DNA from: Kordia algicida
GTDB taxonomy: Bacteria; Bacteroidota; Bacteroidia; Flavobacteriales; Flavobacteriaceae
Direction: 5' to 3' (one strand)
DNA length: 64,000 nt
Assembly: GCF_051013375.1 (NCBI RefSeq)
Contig: NZ_CP142125.1
Below, in pieces: positions 63,314 through 64,000 of this stretch. The notes beneath the pieces are model-generated. The model was not told the origin of the DNA, did no database searches, and saw only the letters and a list, made by a program, of their open reading frames with translations. The position numbers and the translations under genes were made by a program. Within the stretch, counting starts at the first letter, position 1; every line of letters begins with the position of its first letter.

Positions 63314-64000
63314 GCTTCTATAAAACGTTTTTCGTAAAACTTCTCCAGAAATAAACCAATCACCATATTTTAAGTCGTCATACTTCTTTGTGAGTGCAGT
63401 ATTCTTAGTGACTTCTTCTTCGGTTTTTCCAGCGTTTATCTCTGTAATGATCTTTTTTTCAATACGTTCTAGCATTTCCAAATACGCTTGTAATTCTGCT
63501 TTCGTTGAAAGACTTCTATGACCAGGAATCACTTTTGTATCATCGTTAATTAACAACAATGCTTTTTTTATAGCGGCAATATATCCTTGAGTGCTTCCGC
63601 CAGAATTCAAATCGATATACGGATATTTTCCTTGAAAATAAGTATCTCCCATATGCAACACATTACTTTTTGTAAAATATACCATAGCATCACCATCTGT
63701 ATGCGCTTCATGCACATGGAAAATAAAAATATCTTCATCATTAAAATGAAAAGAAACATCTTTTGAAAATGTTACCACAGGCAAAGCACCTTTTGGAGAA
63801 GCTGGCGTAGTACGATTACGATCTTTATTAAATTGCGCTACACTCATACGTTTTCGTACATTTTCATGTGCAACAATTACGGCACCTTCCTTATTCATAT
63901 TTTCATTTCCGCCAGTATGATCGCCATGCCAATGCGTATTAATTAAAAATTTTACAGGTTTGTCAGTAACAGTAGCAATAGCTTCTAAAATTTTTGGAGT
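63296..64000 (-). CDS. MBL-fold metallo-hydrolase (5' end outside window)
   Basis: At least 234 residues; the N-terminus is beyond the window. The zinc motif is intact: INTHWHGDHTGG (HxHxDH), then FHVHEAHTDGDAMVYF and VIPGHRSLS hold later His and Asp ligands. The match is to the group of subclass B beta-lactamase-like hydrolases. These act on many substrates, and most are not antibiotic-degrading; no such role should be assumed. An in-frame ATG at 63898 is inside the domain and is not the true start. Confidence 0.9.
   Translation of the reverse strand, partial: TPKILEAIATVTDKPVKFLINTHWHGDHTGGNENMNKEGAVIVAHENVRKRMSVAQFNKDRNRTTPASPKGALPVVTFSKDVSFHFNDEDIFIFHVHEAHTDGDAMVYFTKSNVLHMGDTYFQGKYPYIDLNSGGSTQGYIAAIKKALLLINDDTKVIPGHRSLSTKAELQAYLEMLERIEKKIITEINAGKTEEEVTKNTALTKKYDDLKYGDWFISGEVLRKTFYRSLQKVQ

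Noticed and set aside
1..64000. CRISPR array, prophage or restriction system
   Set aside because: No regularly spaced repeats with unique spacers, no phage structural genes and no methylase or endonuclease motifs were seen on either strand.
63296..64000. Antibiotic-resistance call for the metallo-hydrolase
   Set aside because: The HxHxDH motif is shared by a very broad superfamily; the N-terminus is missing and nothing nearby suggests beta-lactam resistance.

Overview
The window looks like a chromosomal segment of a marine-type member of the Flavobacteriaceae (Bacteroidota). The evidence is AT-rich DNA, promoters of the Bacteroidetes type (TTTG, about 19 bases, then TAnnTTTG), a gliding/type IX secretion gene pair (sprA and a remB-like gene), an alternative complex III operon joined to an aa3-type oxidase, DUF5916 and DUF2723 proteins, and the gene order maeB-ruvA-sprA-gcvH-vanZ-tonB. 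The two small RiPP-like precursors and the cyanophycin genes recall Kordia-like genomes, but that genus guess is inference. I see no CRISPR array, rRNA or complete insertion sequence.

Region by region: 1-4790 holds a partial B12-binding radical SAM gene overlapping a nucleotidyltransferase gene, and a divergent DUF5916 outer-membrane protein. 4791-8580 holds polA, flanked by two unlisted short genes for leader-bearing peptides (5034-5186 with a GG leader; 8300-8470 with a class I lanthipeptide-like leader), each followed by a UUCG-loop terminator. 8579-9448 carries a hypothetical gene and csbD. 9571-14468 is a cyanophycin locus: plant-type asparaginase/isoaspartyl peptidase, cyanophycinase and cyanophycin synthetase. 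A MITE-like inverted-repeat element (14518-14678) follows. 14748-20368 has a membrane metallophosphoesterase, a thioredoxin-fold protein without its CxxC, a polysaccharide deacetylase, and a DUF2723 membrane protein broken by a one-base frameshift. tRNA-Gln is at 20528-20600.

21115-25543 is an ABC/HlyD/TolC export operon whose ABC protein has several altered ATPase motifs. A universal stress protein follows. 26610-31183 is rimP-nusA-infB with a conspicuous leader hairpin. 31882-43290 is the respiratory block: ActA, B, C, D, E and F, then oxidase subunits II and I, so quinol oxidation, cytochrome c transfer and oxygen reduction are encoded as one apparent transcription unit. 43425-47530 has ruvB, a cytochrome P450, queG and an unknown membrane protein that shares a striking motif with ActC. 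47649-58755 has the malic enzyme-phosphotransacetylase fusion, ruvA, the very large sprA, gcvH and a VanZ-like gene. 58810-63001 is a family array: two tandem TonB-like genes, a truncated third copy, and a RemB-like outer-membrane protein whose N-terminus resembles the same TonB C-terminal domain. The window ends in a small membrane protein and a partial metallo-beta-lactamase-fold hydrolase.

All identifications come from reading motifs and family resemblance by eye; no database search was run. Residue positions are approximate.
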